A DNA stretch of 64,000 nucleotides from Saccharopolyspora galaxeae. GTDB taxonomy: Bacteria > Actinomycetota > Actinomycetes > Mycobacteriales > Pseudonocardiaceae. The notes under the pieces are model-generated. The model did no database searches. It was not told the origin of the DNA and saw only the letters and a program-made list of their open reading frames with translations. Positions 1-11,645 of this stretch are shown here, piece after piece (within the stretch, counting starts at the first letter, position 1; each line of letters starts with the position of its first letter). The stretch spans positions 558,001 through 622,000 of the forward strand of contig NZ_JADDUE010000001.1 of assembly GCF_016526145.1 (NCBI RefSeq). Reading direction: 5' to 3'. Position numbers and translations under genes: made by a program.

Positions 1-144
1 TGCCGGGCCCATCGCGGGCTCGGCGCCGGGAATTCTTCTTGTGGGATGCGTCGAAAGGTGGATGCGCGGTGCGCCTGGTCGCACCAATACTGCTCCCGTC
101 GGGATCTTCGAGCCGAACCGCCGGATCTTCAGATAGGGAGCCCC

Positions 145-1263
145 ATGAGACGCAGACTCGCGGCCAGAATGGCCGGCGCGGTCCTGCTGGCGGCGGCCAC
201 CGCCGCCGCGCTGACCGTGCCCGCCTCCGCCGCGCCGCAGCCCGCGCCGCTCGCCAAGGCGGCCACCCAGCTGGAGGCCATGCAGCGCGACCTCGGCCTC
301 ACCGCCGGGCAAGCGCTGGACCGGCTGCGCAGCGAAAGCACCGCGAACCGGGCCGACCGGACGGTGCGCGACCTGCTCGGGACGGCGTTCGGCGGTTCGC
401 ACTACGACGCGGGTCTGGGCAAGCTGGTCGTCGGCGTCACCGATGCGAACCTGCTCGACGAGGTGCGCGCGGCCGGTGCCGAGGCGAAGCTCGTGCGGTT
501 CGGCGCCGACCGGCTCGGCGCGGTCGCCGACGGGCTGAACAGGAACGCGCCGCCGCAGGGCGTGACCGGGTGGTACGTCGACTCCGCCAGCAACTCGGTG
601 GTGCTGACCACCGCGATCGGCTCGGCCGCGAAGGCGGCGGAGTTCGTGCGCTCCACCGGGGTGGACCAGCAGGCCGTGCGGGTCGTCGAGTCGCGCGAAG
701 CGCCGCGCCCGCTGGCCGACGTGATCGGCGGCAACGCGTACTACAACGGCAGCACCCGCTGCTCGGTCGGCTTCCCGGTGCAGGGCGGCTTCGTCAGCGC
801 CGGGCACTGCGGCAAGCAGGGCGAGGCGACCACCCAGCCGTCCGGCACCTTCGTCGGGTCGTCGTACCCGGACAACGACTACTCGTTCGTCCAGACCGGT
901 CCCGGCGAGACGCCGCAGCCGCTGGTGAACGACTACGCGGGCGGCAGCGTCGGCGTCGCCGGGTCCGCCGAGGCCGCCGAGGGCGCGTCGGTCTGCCGGT
1001 CCGGTTCCACCTCCGGCTGGCACTGCGGCACGGTGCAGGCCAAGAACCAGTCGGTGCGCTACCCGCAGGGCGTCGTGTCCGGGCTGACCCGCACCGACGT
1101 GTGCGCCGAGCCGGGCGACTCCGGCGGTTCGTTCCTGGCCGGGGATCAGGCGCAGGGGGTGACCTCGGGCGGTTCCGGCAACTGCAGCCTCGGTGGCACG
1201 ACCTACTTCCAGCCGGTCAACGAGATCCTCGGCGCGTACGGTCTCACGCTGCTCACCGGCTGA
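145..1263 (+). CDS. Secreted S1-family serine protease (streptogrisin / alpha-lytic type) with propeptide
   Basis: Extracellular chymotrypsin-fold protease made as a pre-pro-enzyme of 372 aa. Residues 1-30 form a signal peptide (RRR start, Ala-rich hydrophobic core, ASA-A cleavage site). About 160 residues of alpha-lytic-type prodomain follow, then the mature protease from roughly residue 195. The catalytic triad is visible: His221 in SAGHCG, Asp245 in DNDYS and Ser326 in PGDSGGS, with paired Cys around each as in streptogrisins. The ATG at 145 is chosen over an in-frame upstream ATG at 46 because AGGGAG lies 5 nt before it and a signal peptide begins there. It is monocistronic and convergent with thiE; a palindromic element follows its stop. 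The substrate cannot be told from sequence. The family assignment is firm. Confidence 0.93.
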   Translation: MRRRLAARMAGAVLLAAATAAALTVPASAAPQPAPLAKAATQLEAMQRDLGLTAGQALDRLRSESTANRADRTVRDLLGTAFGGSHYDAGLGKLVVGVTDANLLDEVRAAGAEAKLVRFGADRLGAVADGLNRNAPPQGVTGWYVDSASNSVVLTTAIGSAAKAAEFVRSTGVDQQAVRVVESREAPRPLADVIGGNAYYNGSTRCSVGFPVQGGFVSAGHCGKQGEATTQPSGTFVGSSYPDNDYSFVQTGPGETPQPLVNDYAGGSVGVAGSAEAAEGASVCRSGSTSGWHCGTVQAKNQSVRYPQGVVSGLTRTDVCAEPGDSGGSFLAGDQAQGVTSGGSGNCSLGGTTYFQPVNEILGAYGLTLLTG

Positions 1264-1276
1264 TCCCGCTCTCCGG

Positions 1277-1325
1277 CCGAACGGATCGTTCGACCGACCG
1301 CCCCAGGCGAACGGTCCGTTCACTC
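1277..1325 (+). repeat. Palindromic intergenic element, copy A (divergent)
   Basis: First of eight related elements of about 49 bp. The right arm AACGGTCCGTTCACTC is intact; the left arm has drifted (CCGAACGGATCGTT) and the usual CTAGATTGGTC core is not recognisable. It starts 14 bp after the protease stop, between convergent genes, so it probably acts as a stem-loop terminator. That role is inferred. Confidence 0.7.
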
Positions 1326-1344
1326 CGGAAGAGCAGCGGGCGGC

Positions 1345-2019
1345 TCAGCCGGGGAGCCCGGCGCGGAGGGACTCGGCGGCGGCGCGCGGGTCTTCGGCCT
1401 CGGTGACCGCGCGGACCACCACGGCCCGCTCGGCACCGGCCGCGACCGCCTCGGCGAGGTTGCCGTGCCCGACGCCGCCGATCGCGAACCACGGCCTGCC
1501 GTGCCCGTGGTGCTCCGCGGCGTGCCGCACCAGCTCCAGCCCGGCCGCCGCACGACCCGGCTTCGTCGGCGTCGTCCACACCGGGCCGGTGCAGAAGTAG
1601 TCCACGCCCGGCTCGGTCGCCGCCGCGTCGGCCTGCACCACGTCGTGCGTGGAACGCCCCAGCACCACCTCGTCGCCGACGATGCGCCGCGCGAGCCCGA
1701 CCGGGATGTCCTCCTGCCCGAGGTGCAGCACGTCGGCTTCCGCGGCCAGCGCCACGTCCGCGCGGTCGTTCACCGCGAGCAGCGCGCCGTGCCGCACGCA
1801 CGCCTCGGCGAGCACTTCCAGCGCCGCCAGTTCTCGGCGGGCCTCCAACGGCGCGCCTTCGGCGCTCTTGTCGCGCAGCTGGATGATGTCGACCCCGCCG
1901 GACAACGCCGAGTCGGCGAAGTCCGCGAGATCACCCCGCTCGGTCCGCGCATCGGTGCACAAGTACAGGCGCGCATCGGCGAGCCGAGCGCGGATGCCGT
2001 AACCGTCCAACCCTGGCAT
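1345..2019 (-). CDS. thiE: Thiamine-phosphate synthase ThiE
   Basis: Couples HMP-pyrophosphate and carboxylated thiazole phosphate to thiamine monophosphate in the cytoplasm. The 224-aa protein has the ThiE TIM-barrel motifs: QLRDKSA (pyrophosphate-side loop), [19 protein letters not shown] in the middle, GRSTHD, and an AIGGVG phosphate-binding loop near the C-terminus. The start at 2019 ([13 protein letters not shown]) is chosen because the reading frame upstream lacks family similarity. It is divergent from thiO-thiS-thiG, as in mycobacteria. The riboswitch in the shared intergenic region points toward thiO, so thiE would need its own control. Length matches the family (about 215-225 aa). 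Confidence 0.95.
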   Translation of the reverse strand: MPGLDGYGIRARLADARLYLCTDARTERGDLADFADSALSGGVDIIQLRDKSAEGAPLEARRELAALEVLAEACVRHGALLAVNDRADVALAAEADVLHLGQEDIPVGLARRIVGDEVVLGRSTHDVVQADAAATEPGVDYFCTGPVWTTPTKPGRAAAGLELVRHAAEHHGHGRPWFAIGGVGHGNLAEAVAAGAERAVVVRAVTEAEDPRAAAESLRAGLPG

Positions 2020-2085
2020 GTGACCGAGCTTAGCCCGCGGTCGGCGGCTGACTCCGCCTCGCGCGGTCGGTAACGTGGACATCGG

Positions 2086-2177
2086 TCCGCACGGGAGTCC
2101 GGGGGAGTACCGGACTGAGAGGGGGCGCCAGCCCCGACCGTCGAACCTGATCCGGGTCATGCCGGCGCAGGGAGCGC
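2086..2177 (+). promoter_or_regulatory. TPP riboswitch (THI box) for thiO-thiS-thiG
   Basis: A canonical thi-box runs straight into the thiO start. The 5' strand CACGGGAGTCC is followed by CCGGACTGAGAGGG (pyrimidine-sensor arm). The 3' part has AACCTGATCCGGGTCATGCC, then GGCGCAGGGAGC closing P1. The closing strand ends only 3-4 nt before the ATG at 2181 and contains the purine-rich GGGAG that would serve as the ribosome-binding site. TPP binding would therefore hide the RBS, making this a translational off-switch. The element type is read directly from conserved bases; the mechanism is inferred from position. Confidence 0.95.
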
Positions 2178-2180
2178 AAA

Positions 2181-3334
2181 ATGTCGCACAGTTCCACCGG
2201 CCTCGCGGCCGCCCGTCACGTCTCCGCTCGACCGTCCGTAACCGTCGTGGGCGGCGGTGTCATCGGTCTCGCCATCGCGTGGTGCGCCGCGCGCGACGGA
2301 AGTCCGGTGCGCCTGGTGGACGCCGAGGAGCCCGCCGCGTCCTGGGTCGCAGGCGGGATGCTGGCCCCGATCGCGGAGGCATGGCCGGGCGAGGAGGAGC
2401 TGCTCGAGCTCGGCGCGGCTTCGCTGGCGCGGTGGCCCGATTTCGCCGCCGAACTCACCGCCGCCTCGGGCCTGCCGTCCGGCCTGCGCACCGAGGGCAC
2501 GCTGGTGGCCGGAGTGGACGGCGCGGACCGCGCGGACCTGGACCGGCTCGCCGAGCATCTGGCGAGCGTGGGTCGCGAGGTCTCCCGCATCGACGGCCGC
2601 GCCGCGCGGAGGCTGGAGCCTTCGCTGGGCCCCGCGGTGCGCCGCGGCCTGGAAGTGCCCGGTGATCTCGCCGTGGACAACCGGATCGCGTTGGCCGCGC
2701 TCCGGGCGGCCGCGACGAACGTGGGCGTCGAGTTCGTCGCGGACCGTGTGCTGCGCGTGCGCCCCGGCGAGGTGGACTTCGCCGATTCCGCGCTGCGCAG
2801 CGACATCGTGGTGATCGCGGCCGGGGCGCACTCCGGCGCGCTGCATCCCGCGCTGGACGGCCGGATCCGCCCGGTGAAGGGCGAGGTGTTGCGACTGCGG
2901 GCGCGCGGCTCCGCGCTGCCGCCGCCGTCGCGCACGGTCCGCGGCCCGGTGCACGGCAGGCAGGTGTACTTGGTGCCGCGCGACGAGGGCGGACTGGTGG
3001 TCGGTGCGACGCAGTACGACGTCGGGTTCGACACCGACGTCACCGTCGGCGGGGTGCGCGACCTGATGAACGCCGCCGAACGACTCGTGCCCGGCATCGC
3101 CGAATACCAGCTGGTCGAGGCGGACGCGGGCCTGCGGCCGGGTACGCACGACAACTTGCCGCTGCTCGGCGAACTGGAGCCGGGCGTGCTGGTGGCCACC
3201 GGCCACCACCGCAACGGTTTCCTGCTCGCCCCGCTCACCGCCGAGGCGATCGTCGCGGCGCTGAGCGGCCGGGAACCGCCGCCGGTGGTGCGCGCGGCCG
3301 CGCCGGGCAGGGCCGTCGAGACAGGAGGTCGACC

Positions 3335-3347
<13 letters not shown>
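2181..3347 (+). CDS. thiO: Glycine oxidase ThiO
   Basis: FAD-dependent amine oxidase of 388 aa that converts glycine to the imine used by ThiG in thiazole synthesis. The N-terminal dinucleotide-binding motif [13 protein letters not shown] is at about residues 21-33, followed by an acidic strand end (LVDAEE). [10 protein letters not shown] and a C-terminal [14 protein letters not shown] plus [11 protein letters not shown] match the DAAO-like glycine oxidase family. The ATG at 2181 sits directly behind the TPP riboswitch. The 3' end overlaps thiS by 13 nt, so thiO, thiS and thiG are very probably one translationally coupled operon repressed by TPP. Confidence 0.93.
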
Positions 3348-4295
<948 letters not shown>

Positions 4296-4311
4296 ACCCC
4301 GTTCTCCAGGA

Positions 4312-4360
4312 GTGAACGGACCGTTCGTCCAATCTAGTCGGACCAACAGGCCGTTCACTC
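4312..4360 (+). repeat. Palindromic intergenic element, copy B
   Basis: 49 bp. The left arm GTGAACGGACCGTTCGTCC pairs with the right arm GGACCAACAGGCCGTTCAC over 19 positions with three mismatches, around a loop containing ATCTAGT. It begins 17 bp after the thiG stop. The next gene is on the same strand 140 bp away, so as RNA this would act as a terminator-like hairpin for the thi operon. It has no U-tract. Confidence 0.8.
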
Positions 4361-4500
4361 CGGAAAGATCAACCGGGGAGGGTGGCGTTCGGGCGTGTCG
4401 GGCAGGTGTGGCCGGAACCGGGTGGAAGGAGCGGTGCACGCCGGCGAAGGGTCTTCACTCGGATCGGTACCGCTCGCGGTGCGTCGCTTAGGCTCGTGGA

Positions 4501-6714
4501 GTGCCGTCGCTGACCTTGACCGCTCGCCTGTCCACCTCCGCGGCCCACACCCGGCGCGGCGTGGTCCGGCTGCACCCGGAAGTCCTCGATGCGCTCGGGC
4601 TGCGGCCGTGGGACGCCGTCGAGCTCACCGGCGGCCGGGTGACGGTCGCGCTGGCCGCGGCCGCCGACCGCGCGGGCCCGGCGGGAGTGCTGCTGCTCGA
4701 TGACGTGGCGCTGATGAACCTCGGCATGACCGAGGGCGCGGAGCTCGGCGTCGCCCCGGCACGGGTGCAGCCCGCGCGGCAGGTGACCGTGGCCGGTTCT
4801 CGCCTGGCCACCGCCGCAGTCTCGGCGGAGACGGTGCGGCTGGCGCTGACCGGCAAGGTCTTCCGGCCAGGGGACACGGTTTCGCTGCTGCCGCAGGACC
4901 TGGCTCCGGCGACGGCGGCCAACGCGGGGCAGGTGCGCAGGCGGCTGTCCGCGGCGATCGGGATGACCTGGACCAACGAGCTGATCACCATCGCCGGTGC
5001 CGACCCGGACGGTCCCGTGGCGGTGACTCCGTCCACTGTGGTCGCTTGGCGCGGTGCTGCGGGGGAGCGCCCGGAAGCCGCCGCGGTGACCGCGCCGCCC
5101 GCGGCTCCCGCACCGGAGCCCGAACCGCACGCCGAACCACCGGTGCCGCTGCACGACCTGGCCGGTTCGCGGGATGCGGCGAACCGGCTCGCCGAATGGC
5201 TCCGGTTGTCCTTCGAGCAGCCCGAACTGCTGCGCCGCCTTGGCACGACCCCGCAGCTCGGAGTCCTGCTCAGCGGCCCGGCCGGGGTCGGCAAGGCGAC
5301 CGCGGCCCGATCCGTGGCCCGCGAGGTCGGCGCGGAACTGGTGGAGATCACCGCTCCCAGCATCGCCGCGCTGGAGGCCAAAAGCGCGGCGCAGCGCTGG
5401 CAGGACGCGCTCGACCGGGCGGCGAGCAGCGCCGCCGAGCACACCTGCGTCCTGCTGATCACCGACGTGGACAGCCTGCTGCCCGCGTCCGAACCGCCGC
5501 CGCTGGCCACCGTCGCGCTGGACGCGCTTACCGCGGTGCTCAGCACGAGCAACCTCGCCGTCGTGGTCACCAGCGCCCAGCCGCAGGCCGTCGATCCGCG
5601 GCTGCGCGAGCCGGGGCGGGTGGACCGCGAACTCACCATCGGCCTGCCGGACGCGCCGACCCGGACCGAGCTGCTGCGGGTCCTGCTGCGCAACGCACCG
5701 CTCGCGGAGGACGTGCGGCCCGGCGAGATCGCCGAGCGCACACCCGGATTCGTCGTCGCCGACCTGGTGGCGCTGTGCCGGGAGGCGGCGGTGCGCGCCG
5801 CACTGGGCCACGCGCAAGGCACCGAACCCGCCGTGGCCCAGCAGGACTTCCTCGACGCCCTCACCGCCGTGCGCCCCATCTCGATGTCCACATCGGACAA
5901 CTTGCAGACCGGCGGCCTGACCCTGGACGACGTCGGCGACATGGCCGAGGTGAAGCAGTCGCTGACCGAGACGGTGCTGTGGCCGCTGCGCTACCCGGAC
6001 TCGTTCACCCGCCTCGGCGTGGAACCGCCGCGCGGGGTGCTGCTGTACGGCCCGCCCGGGTGCGGCAAGACGTTCCTGGTGCGTGCGCTGGCAGGCAGCG
6101 GGCGGCTCAACGTGCTGTCGGTCAAGGGTGCCGAGCTGATGGACAAGTTCGTGGGCGAGTCCGAACGCGCCGTGCGCGAACTGTTCCTGCGCGCCGCGAA
6201 CGCCTCGCCGGCGCTGGTGTTCCTGGACGAGGTGGACGCGCTCGCGCCGCGCCGCGGCCAGTCCGGCGATTCCGGCGTCAGCGACCGGGTGGTGGCCGCG
6301 CTGCTGACCGAATTGGACGGCGTGGAGCCGATGCGCGACGTCGTCGTGCTCGGCGCGACCAACCGGCCCGAACTGGTGGATCCGGCGCTGCTGCGCCCCG
6401 GCAGGCTGGAACGGCTGGTGTACGTGCCGCCGCCGGATGCGGCCGCGCGCGAGGAGATCCTGCGCTCCGCGTCCCGCAACACCCCGCTCGCGTCCGATGT
6501 GGACTTGGGTGAGCTGGCTGCCGAGCTGGACGGCTACTCGGCGGCGGACTGCGCTGCGCTGGTGCGCGAAGCGGCGTTGACCGCGATGCGCGAATCCCTC
6601 GCCGCCGCGGAGGTTTCCGCCGCGCACTTGCGCACCGCACGCGGCGCGGTGCGCCCGTCGCTGGACCCCGCGCAGCTGGCGGCGCTGGAGTCCTACGCCG
6701 ACTCGCGTCGCTGA
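4501..6714 (+). CDS. Cdc48-like double-AAA+ ATPase (Cpa type)
   Basis: 737-aa hexameric AAA+ unfoldase resembling Cdc48/p97 and the actinobacterial Cpa described as a proteasome interactor (Rv0435c in M. tuberculosis). Residues 1-180 form a Cdc48-N-like double-psi barrel region (RLHPEVLDALGLRPWDAVEL). D1 spans about 215-470 with Walker A GPAGVGKAT near 258. D2 spans about 480-735 with Walker A GPPGCGKT at 517-524, Walker B LVFLDEVDAL, an arginine-finger region GATNRPELVDPALLRPGR and a C-terminal helical lid. The D1 Walker B reads LLITDVDSL, lacking the catalytic Glu, so D1 probably does not hydrolyse ATP. GTG start; no strong RBS is obvious. Pssa, psd and moeA, next to it in mycobacteria, lie further along this window. 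Confidence 0.9.
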   Translation: MPSLTLTARLSTSAAHTRRGVVRLHPEVLDALGLRPWDAVELTGGRVTVALAAAADRAGPAGVLLLDDVALMNLGMTEGAELGVAPARVQPARQVTVAGSRLATAAVSAETVRLALTGKVFRPGDTVSLLPQDLAPATAANAGQVRRRLSAAIGMTWTNELITIAGADPDGPVAVTPSTVVAWRGAAGERPEAAAVTAPPAAPAPEPEPHAEPPVPLHDLAGSRDAANRLAEWLRLSFEQPELLRRLGTTPQLGVLLSGPAGVGKATAARSVAREVGAELVEITAPSIAALEAKSAAQRWQDALDRAASSAAEHTCVLLITDVDSLLPASEPPPLATVALDALTAVLSTSNLAVVVTSAQPQAVDPRLREPGRVDRELTIGLPDAPTRTELLRVLLRNAPLAEDVRPGEIAERTPGFVVADLVALCREAAVRAALGHAQGTEPAVAQQDFLDALTAVRPISMSTSDNLQTGGLTLDDVGDMAEVKQSLTETVLWPLRYPDSFTRLGVEPPRGVLLYGPPGCGKTFLVRALAGSGRLNVLSVKGAELMDKFVGESERAVRELFLRAANASPALVFLDEVDALAPRRGQSGDSGVSDRVVAALLTELDGVEPMRDVVVLGATNRPELVDPALLRPGRLERLVYVPPPDAAAREEILRSASRNTPLASDVDLGELAAELDGYSAADCAALVREAALTAMRESLAAAEVSAAHLRTARGAVRPSLDPAQLAALESYADSRR

Positions 6715-6874
6715 GTGCCCTGTCTTCGGGCTCGTTCCGCGAAGCTGGCCGACGCCGGTCGCGAGGCAGGCGCTGAGGTCTTGCGCGGGATTCGGCGCAG
6801 TGCCGCCGACTCCGCCCGGGCCCGCCGCGCACCCGCCGAGCCGCACGACCGGCCACAGTGGACGGAAGCGGCCG

Positions 6875-7525
6875 TCAGCTACCGCCCTTGCCCCCGGAAA
6901 TGCCCTTGTAATCGTTGGTGATGATGGCGATGACCCCGGGGCTGGCGTCCTCCAGTCCCGGGAACCGGGGCTCGAGCTTGGCCCGGAACGCCGAGGCCAC
7001 CGCCTGCGCCTGCTTCTCTTCCGGGGTTCCCGGCCGGTAGTACACGGTGGTCGTCGGGATCGTGCCGCGCGCGTAGTTGCCCACCTCGGGCACCTCGTAG
7101 CCGGCGCTGCGGAAGTCGTCCGCGGCCCGGTGCGCCAGCCCCTTGATGGTGCTGTTGTTGTAGACCCGCACGACGATCTTCGCCTGGCCCGGCTCGGCGC
7201 CCGGGGCGTCCGGGCGCGGCTGGTTCGCCGACGGTGGCTGCTCGGGTTGCGGCAGGCTGCTCGGGCTCGGCGGCGGCGCTGCGCCGTTGGTGGGCTCCGG
7301 GCTGCTGGTGGGATCCGGACTGCTGGTCGGCTCCGGCGGCAGCGGCGGCAACGGCGGTTGCGGCGCGGAGGTCTGCTCGCCCGCAGGCGGCACCGCCTCG
7401 GTGTCCTCACCACCGCCTGCCAGCGTCGCCAGGCCGACCACTGCGGCCACGGCTCCGACGCCGATGAGCGCGAACCCGCCGAGCTTCGCCGCGGACGGGC
7501 TGGACGGGGGTTGCCCGGAAGTCAT
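6875..7525 (-). CDS. Membrane-anchored LytR C-terminal (LytR_C) domain protein
   Basis: 216 aa. A single membrane segment lies at about residues 14-38 ([19 protein letters not shown]). A Pro/Ser-rich linker follows to about residue 115, with tandem [12 protein letters not shown] units, then an extracytoplasmic LytR_C domain ([14 protein letters not shown]...FRSAGYEV...TTVYYRPG). Homologous proteins (Rv0431 in M. tuberculosis) sit beside def and DUF3263 genes; a cell-envelope role is likely but the exact function is unknown. The start shares one base with the stop of the upstream DUF3263 gene, so the two are coupled. It is convergent with the ATPase gene; the 160 bp between them hold nothing I recognise. 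Confidence 0.85.
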   Translation of the reverse strand: MTSGQPPSSPSAAKLGGFALIGVGAVAAVVGLATLAGGGEDTEAVPPAGEQTSAPQPPLPPLPPEPTSSPDPTSSPEPTNGAAPPPSPSSLPQPEQPPSANQPRPDAPGAEPGQAKIVVRVYNNSTIKGLAHRAADDFRSAGYEVPEVGNYARGTIPTTTVYYRPGTPEEKQAQAVASAFRAKLEPRFPGLEDASPGVIAIITNDYKGISGGKGGS

Positions 7526-8157
7526 CAGTGCCACTCGATTCCCAGTCGGCGGGCCTGCCGGGCACGTTGCCGACTCGCCCGCAGCTTGCGCAAACGTTTG
7601 ATCAGCATGGGATCCGACCGCACCGCCGCCTGGTCGTCCAGCAGCCCGTTGAGCACCTGGTAGTAGCGGGTGCCGGACATGTCGAACAGCTCCCGGATCG
7701 CCCGCTCCTTGCCGCCGGAACGCTTCCACCACTGCCGTTCGAAGGCGAGGATGCCCGCTTCCTGCTCGGTCAGGTTCCGATCGGCCTGCTTCCGGTCGGT
7801 GGGCTCCCGGTCGGCCGGGCCACGGTCCGCGGACCTGCGCCCGATGCATTCGCGGCCCTGCCGCTGCGGCTCGGGCCTGCTCGGCCCGGCGCCGTTCGGC
7901 TCGGTTCCGGCACGTTCGTCTCGACCCGGTTCGGCACCGCCCGGCCGGTCGGTTTCCGGTCCGGCGACTCGCAGCATCGGCTCGGTGACCGCCTCCACCG
8001 GGCGCAGCCGTCCGTCCGGCAGCTGCCCGTCCGGAAGGTGCCCGTCCGGCAGCTGCCCATCCGGCGCCACTCCGCCGCCGCGCCGGCCCACGACCCGCGC
8101 CAGTTCCTCGCATTGCCGCGCGATCTCCTGCGCGGTCAACATCTGAGCGGCGTCCAT
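7525..8157 (-). CDS. DUF3263-family small helical protein with repeat-expanded N-terminal region
   Basis: 210 aa. The conserved part is the last 80 residues ([16 protein letters not shown]...[16 protein letters not shown]...[14 protein letters not shown]), a DUF3263 helix-turn-helix-like domain found next to LytR_C and def genes in actinobacteria (Rv0430). The middle of about 120 residues is low-complexity: four LPDGQ/H-type units from 15-bp DNA repeats, then charged DR-rich sequence. The start at 8157 rather than 8205 is favoured because GAGGAG lies 4-9 nt upstream on the minus strand. The function is unknown; a regulatory or DNA-binding role is only a guess from the fold. The gene is translationally coupled to the LytR_C gene. 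Confidence 0.8.
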   Translation of the reverse strand: MDAAQMLTAQEIARQCEELARVVGRRGGGVAPDGQLPDGHLPDGQLPDGRLRPVEAVTEPMLRVAGPETDRPGGAEPGRDERAGTEPNGAGPSRPEPQRQGRECIGRRSADRGPADREPTDRKQADRNLTEQEAGILAFERQWWKRSGGKERAIRELFDMSGTRYYQVLNGLLDDQAAVRSDPMLIKRLRKLRASRQRARQARRLGIEWH

Positions 8158-8343
8158 CTGGCTCCTCGCGTCGCGATCCGGGGATCCCGCGTTCGCCGGA
8201 ATCACAAGGGTGTGATTCCGCGACCATTACATCACGCGGCCCGGTGCCGGATGCGAGGACAACACACCGGCGACGACACCCGTGCTGGTGATCCACTCCG
8301 CGCCTGCGGCGACGGCCGCGGACCGACCGATACGCTCCGCCGC

Positions 8344-8919
8344 ATGGCTGTTCACCCGATCCGCATCGTGGGCGACCCGGTGCTGCACCACCCCACCCGT
8401 CCCGTGGAGCAGTTCGACGCGGAACTGCGCACGCTGGTGGACGAGATGTTCGAGACGAACGCGGCCGCCAACGGTGCCGGGCTCGCGGCCAATCAGATCG
8501 GCGTGGACCTGCGGGTGTTCGTCTACGACTGCCCCGACGACGACGGCGTGCGGCACCGCGGCGTGCTGGTGAACCCGTCGCTGGAAACCGGCGAGATCCC
8601 GGAGACCATGCCGGACCCGGAAGACGACTGGGAGGGCTGCCTGTCGGTGCCCGGCGAGGCCTTTCCCACCGGCCGCGCGAGCTGGGCGAAGGCCACCGGC
8701 CAGGACGTGGACGGCTCGCCGATCGAGGTGGAGGGCACCGGTTTCTTCGCCCGCTGCCTGCAGCACGAGACCGACCACCTGGACGGCTACCTCTACCTGA
8801 GCAGGTTGATCGGGCGGAACGCGCGGGCGGCGAAGAAGACCGTGAAGCGCAACGGCTGGGGAGTCCCCGGATTGTCCTGGGACCCGGCGGTGGAAGGCGA
8901 TCCGTTCGGCGTGGAATGA
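8344..8919 (+). CDS. def: Peptide deformylase
   Basis: Removes the N-formyl group from nascent proteins at the ribosome. The 191-aa protein has all three metal-site motifs: [10 protein letters not shown] (residues about 40-49), EGCLS (about 98-102, metal-binding Cys) and QHETDHLDG (HExxH, about 139-147). Length is usual for type I actinobacterial deformylases. The ATG at 8344 begins [14 protein letters not shown], as expected for the family. It is divergent from the DUF3263/LytR_C pair with about 190 bp between, and its stop lies 8 bp from the convergent Uma2 gene, so no separate terminator is visible. Confidence 0.96.
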   Translation: MAVHPIRIVGDPVLHHPTRPVEQFDAELRTLVDEMFETNAAANGAGLAANQIGVDLRVFVYDCPDDDGVRHRGVLVNPSLETGEIPETMPDPEDDWEGCLSVPGEAFPTGRASWAKATGQDVDGSPIEVEGTGFFARCLQHETDHLDGYLYLSRLIGRNARAAKKTVKRNGWGVPGLSWDPAVEGDPFGVE

Positions 8920-8927
8920 ACCGCCGA

Positions 8928-9503
8928 TCAGCGCGGGAAATCCGCCGTCTCGATCGTCACGTCGAACGGCCCGGGCAGGATCAACGGTTTTCCGAACGGG
9001 ACCGCGCGTGCAGCTCGGTAGACGTCTTCGGCCGGATCGGAATACAGGGTCACCGTTGGCCACCGATCCGCGAACCGGTCGATGAGCAGGTAGAGCGGGA
9101 TTGCAGCACGGGCGTAAGCGTGCAGTTTCCTGGTGCGGCCGGTATCCGCGTAGCCCTTCGAGGTGATTTCCATCGCGAGCAAGGCGGCTTCCCCGGGAAT
9201 GACCCCTGATTCGCCCTCGGTGGCGTCGCGTGGGAACGCGATCAGGTCGGGTACGTACTGGCCAGGGAAAGGCGGTGCGGAAACGCCCGCGGTCTGGAAT
9301 AGCACGATGTCTCGCGGCAGCGCCGGGTAGATCGATCGTTGGACCGAGTCGGCGATTAGATTGTGCTTCGGCGCGGGCGGCGGGGACATCACGATCCTTC
9401 CGTCGATGATCTCCGCGCGCCAGCCTTCGGGAGGATCGAGGTGCTCGAAGACCTCGACGAGTTCGTCCCAAGACGAATCCTGAAGTGCCGGGGCTGCACT
9501 CAC
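8928..9503 (-). CDS. Uma2-family (DUF820) restriction-endonuclease-fold protein
   Basis: 191 aa with a PD-(D/E)XK-type core: EIIDGRIVMSPPP near the start, YVPDLIAF (Asp) and AMEITSKGY (Glu-x-x-Ser-Lys) at about residues 102-135, then LYLLIDRF. These are the signature residues of Uma2/DUF820 proteins, which are abundant in actinobacteria and cyanobacteria; the cellular role is unproven. A GTG start at 9503 is selected because a full anti-SD complement, AGGAGGTGATC, precedes it. It sits alone between def and the thiC riboswitch, a spot occupied by other genes in mycobacteria, so it is probably an accessory insertion. Confidence 0.82.
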   Translation of the reverse strand: MSAAPALQDSSWDELVEVFEHLDPPEGWRAEIIDGRIVMSPPPAPKHNLIADSVQRSIYPALPRDIVLFQTAGVSAPPFPGQYVPDLIAFPRDATEGESGVIPGEAALLAMEITSKGYADTGRTRKLHAYARAAIPLYLLIDRFADRWPTVTLYSDPAEDVYRAARAVPFGKPLILPGPFDVTIETADFPR

Positions 9504-9508
9504 AGCGC

Positions 9509-9519
9509 GATCACCTCCT
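9509..9519 (-). promoter_or_regulatory. Unusually complete Shine-Dalgarno sequence
   Basis: On the minus strand this reads AGGAGGTGATC, an uninterrupted 11-nt complement to the 3' end of actinobacterial 16S rRNA. The GTG start of the Uma2 gene follows 5 nt later (10 nt from the AGGAGG core). It decides the start against an in-frame TTG at 9560. Confidence 0.75.
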
Positions 9520-9669
9520 GTATTGGTGTCATCACGCACTGTATCCTCCCGGTCTGACAATCAAGCATCGTCCCTGGTAATCAGCTTAGCGGTGATCCGT
9601 CCCGGCGTCGGTGGCCCACTTGTGGTCTTGGCACGGGCCGTGTCCGCCGCTAGCCTCGATCGGGACAAC

Positions 9670-9778
9670 ACAACCGCGGGAGCCCGCACCGGAAGCGGGC
9701 TGAGAGGGCGGCTGGACCGATCGGTCCGGGGCCGCCGACCGCCTGAACCTGACCGGATAATGCCGGCGTAGGGAGTGA
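9670..9778 (+). promoter_or_regulatory. TPP riboswitch (THI box) for thiC
   Basis: A second thi-box. It shows CCGCGGGAGCCCGC, GCGGGCTGAGAGGGCGG, an optional stem-loop (CTGGACCGATCGGTCCGG) in the variable P3a position, CCTGAACCTGACCGGATAATGCC, and a closing GGCGTAGGGAG. The 3' strand ends 6-7 nt before the thiC ATG and carries the GGGAG ribosome-binding site, so ligand binding should block translation. It differs from the thiO copy by the extra P3a hairpin. Confidence 0.95.
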
Positions 9779-11482
<1,704 letters not shown>

Positions 11483-11504
11483 GTGCTTGCCTGTTGAGCT
11501 CGTT

Positions 11505-11645
11505 TTGCGTAGGTGGTCGGGTAGCGGAACCTCAGGCGCCGTCTCGCTGCGGGATCTCCTCCTGAAGTAGCGCCCTACTCGGCGTCGGAGCTGTCCTCGC
11601 GAGACGACGCCTGAGAACCCGCGGTGGTGCCGGTTGCGTAGGTGG
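11505..11645. repeat. Inverted-repeat element bounded by direct repeats, between thiC and thiD
   Basis: The 12-mer TTGCGTAGGTGG occurs at 11505-11516 and again at 11634-11645. Between them is a long inverted repeat: CTCAGGCGCCGTCTCGC (11531-11547) pairs with GCGAGACGACGCCTGAG (11599-11615) at 16 of 17 positions, loop 51 nt. A further perfect small hairpin, AAGCGGC-TGAC-GCCGCTT, lies at 11649-11666. The layout resembles a miniature mobile element or a large intercistronic hairpin; no transposase ORF is present. Confidence 0.7.

Noticed and set aside
1..144. Gene fragment or longer protease N-terminus at the window start
   Set aside because: An in-frame ATG at 46 would extend the protease by 33 residues, but these precede a well-formed RBS and signal peptide and look like untranslated leader.
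4369..7413. 1014-codon minus-strand open frame opposite the Cpa ATPase
   Set aside because: Composition typical of high-GC antisense frames; the opposite strand has conserved AAA+ motifs over its whole length.
11505..11645. Insertion sequence
   Set aside because: Only about 140 bp with no transposase reading frame; described as an inverted-repeat element instead.
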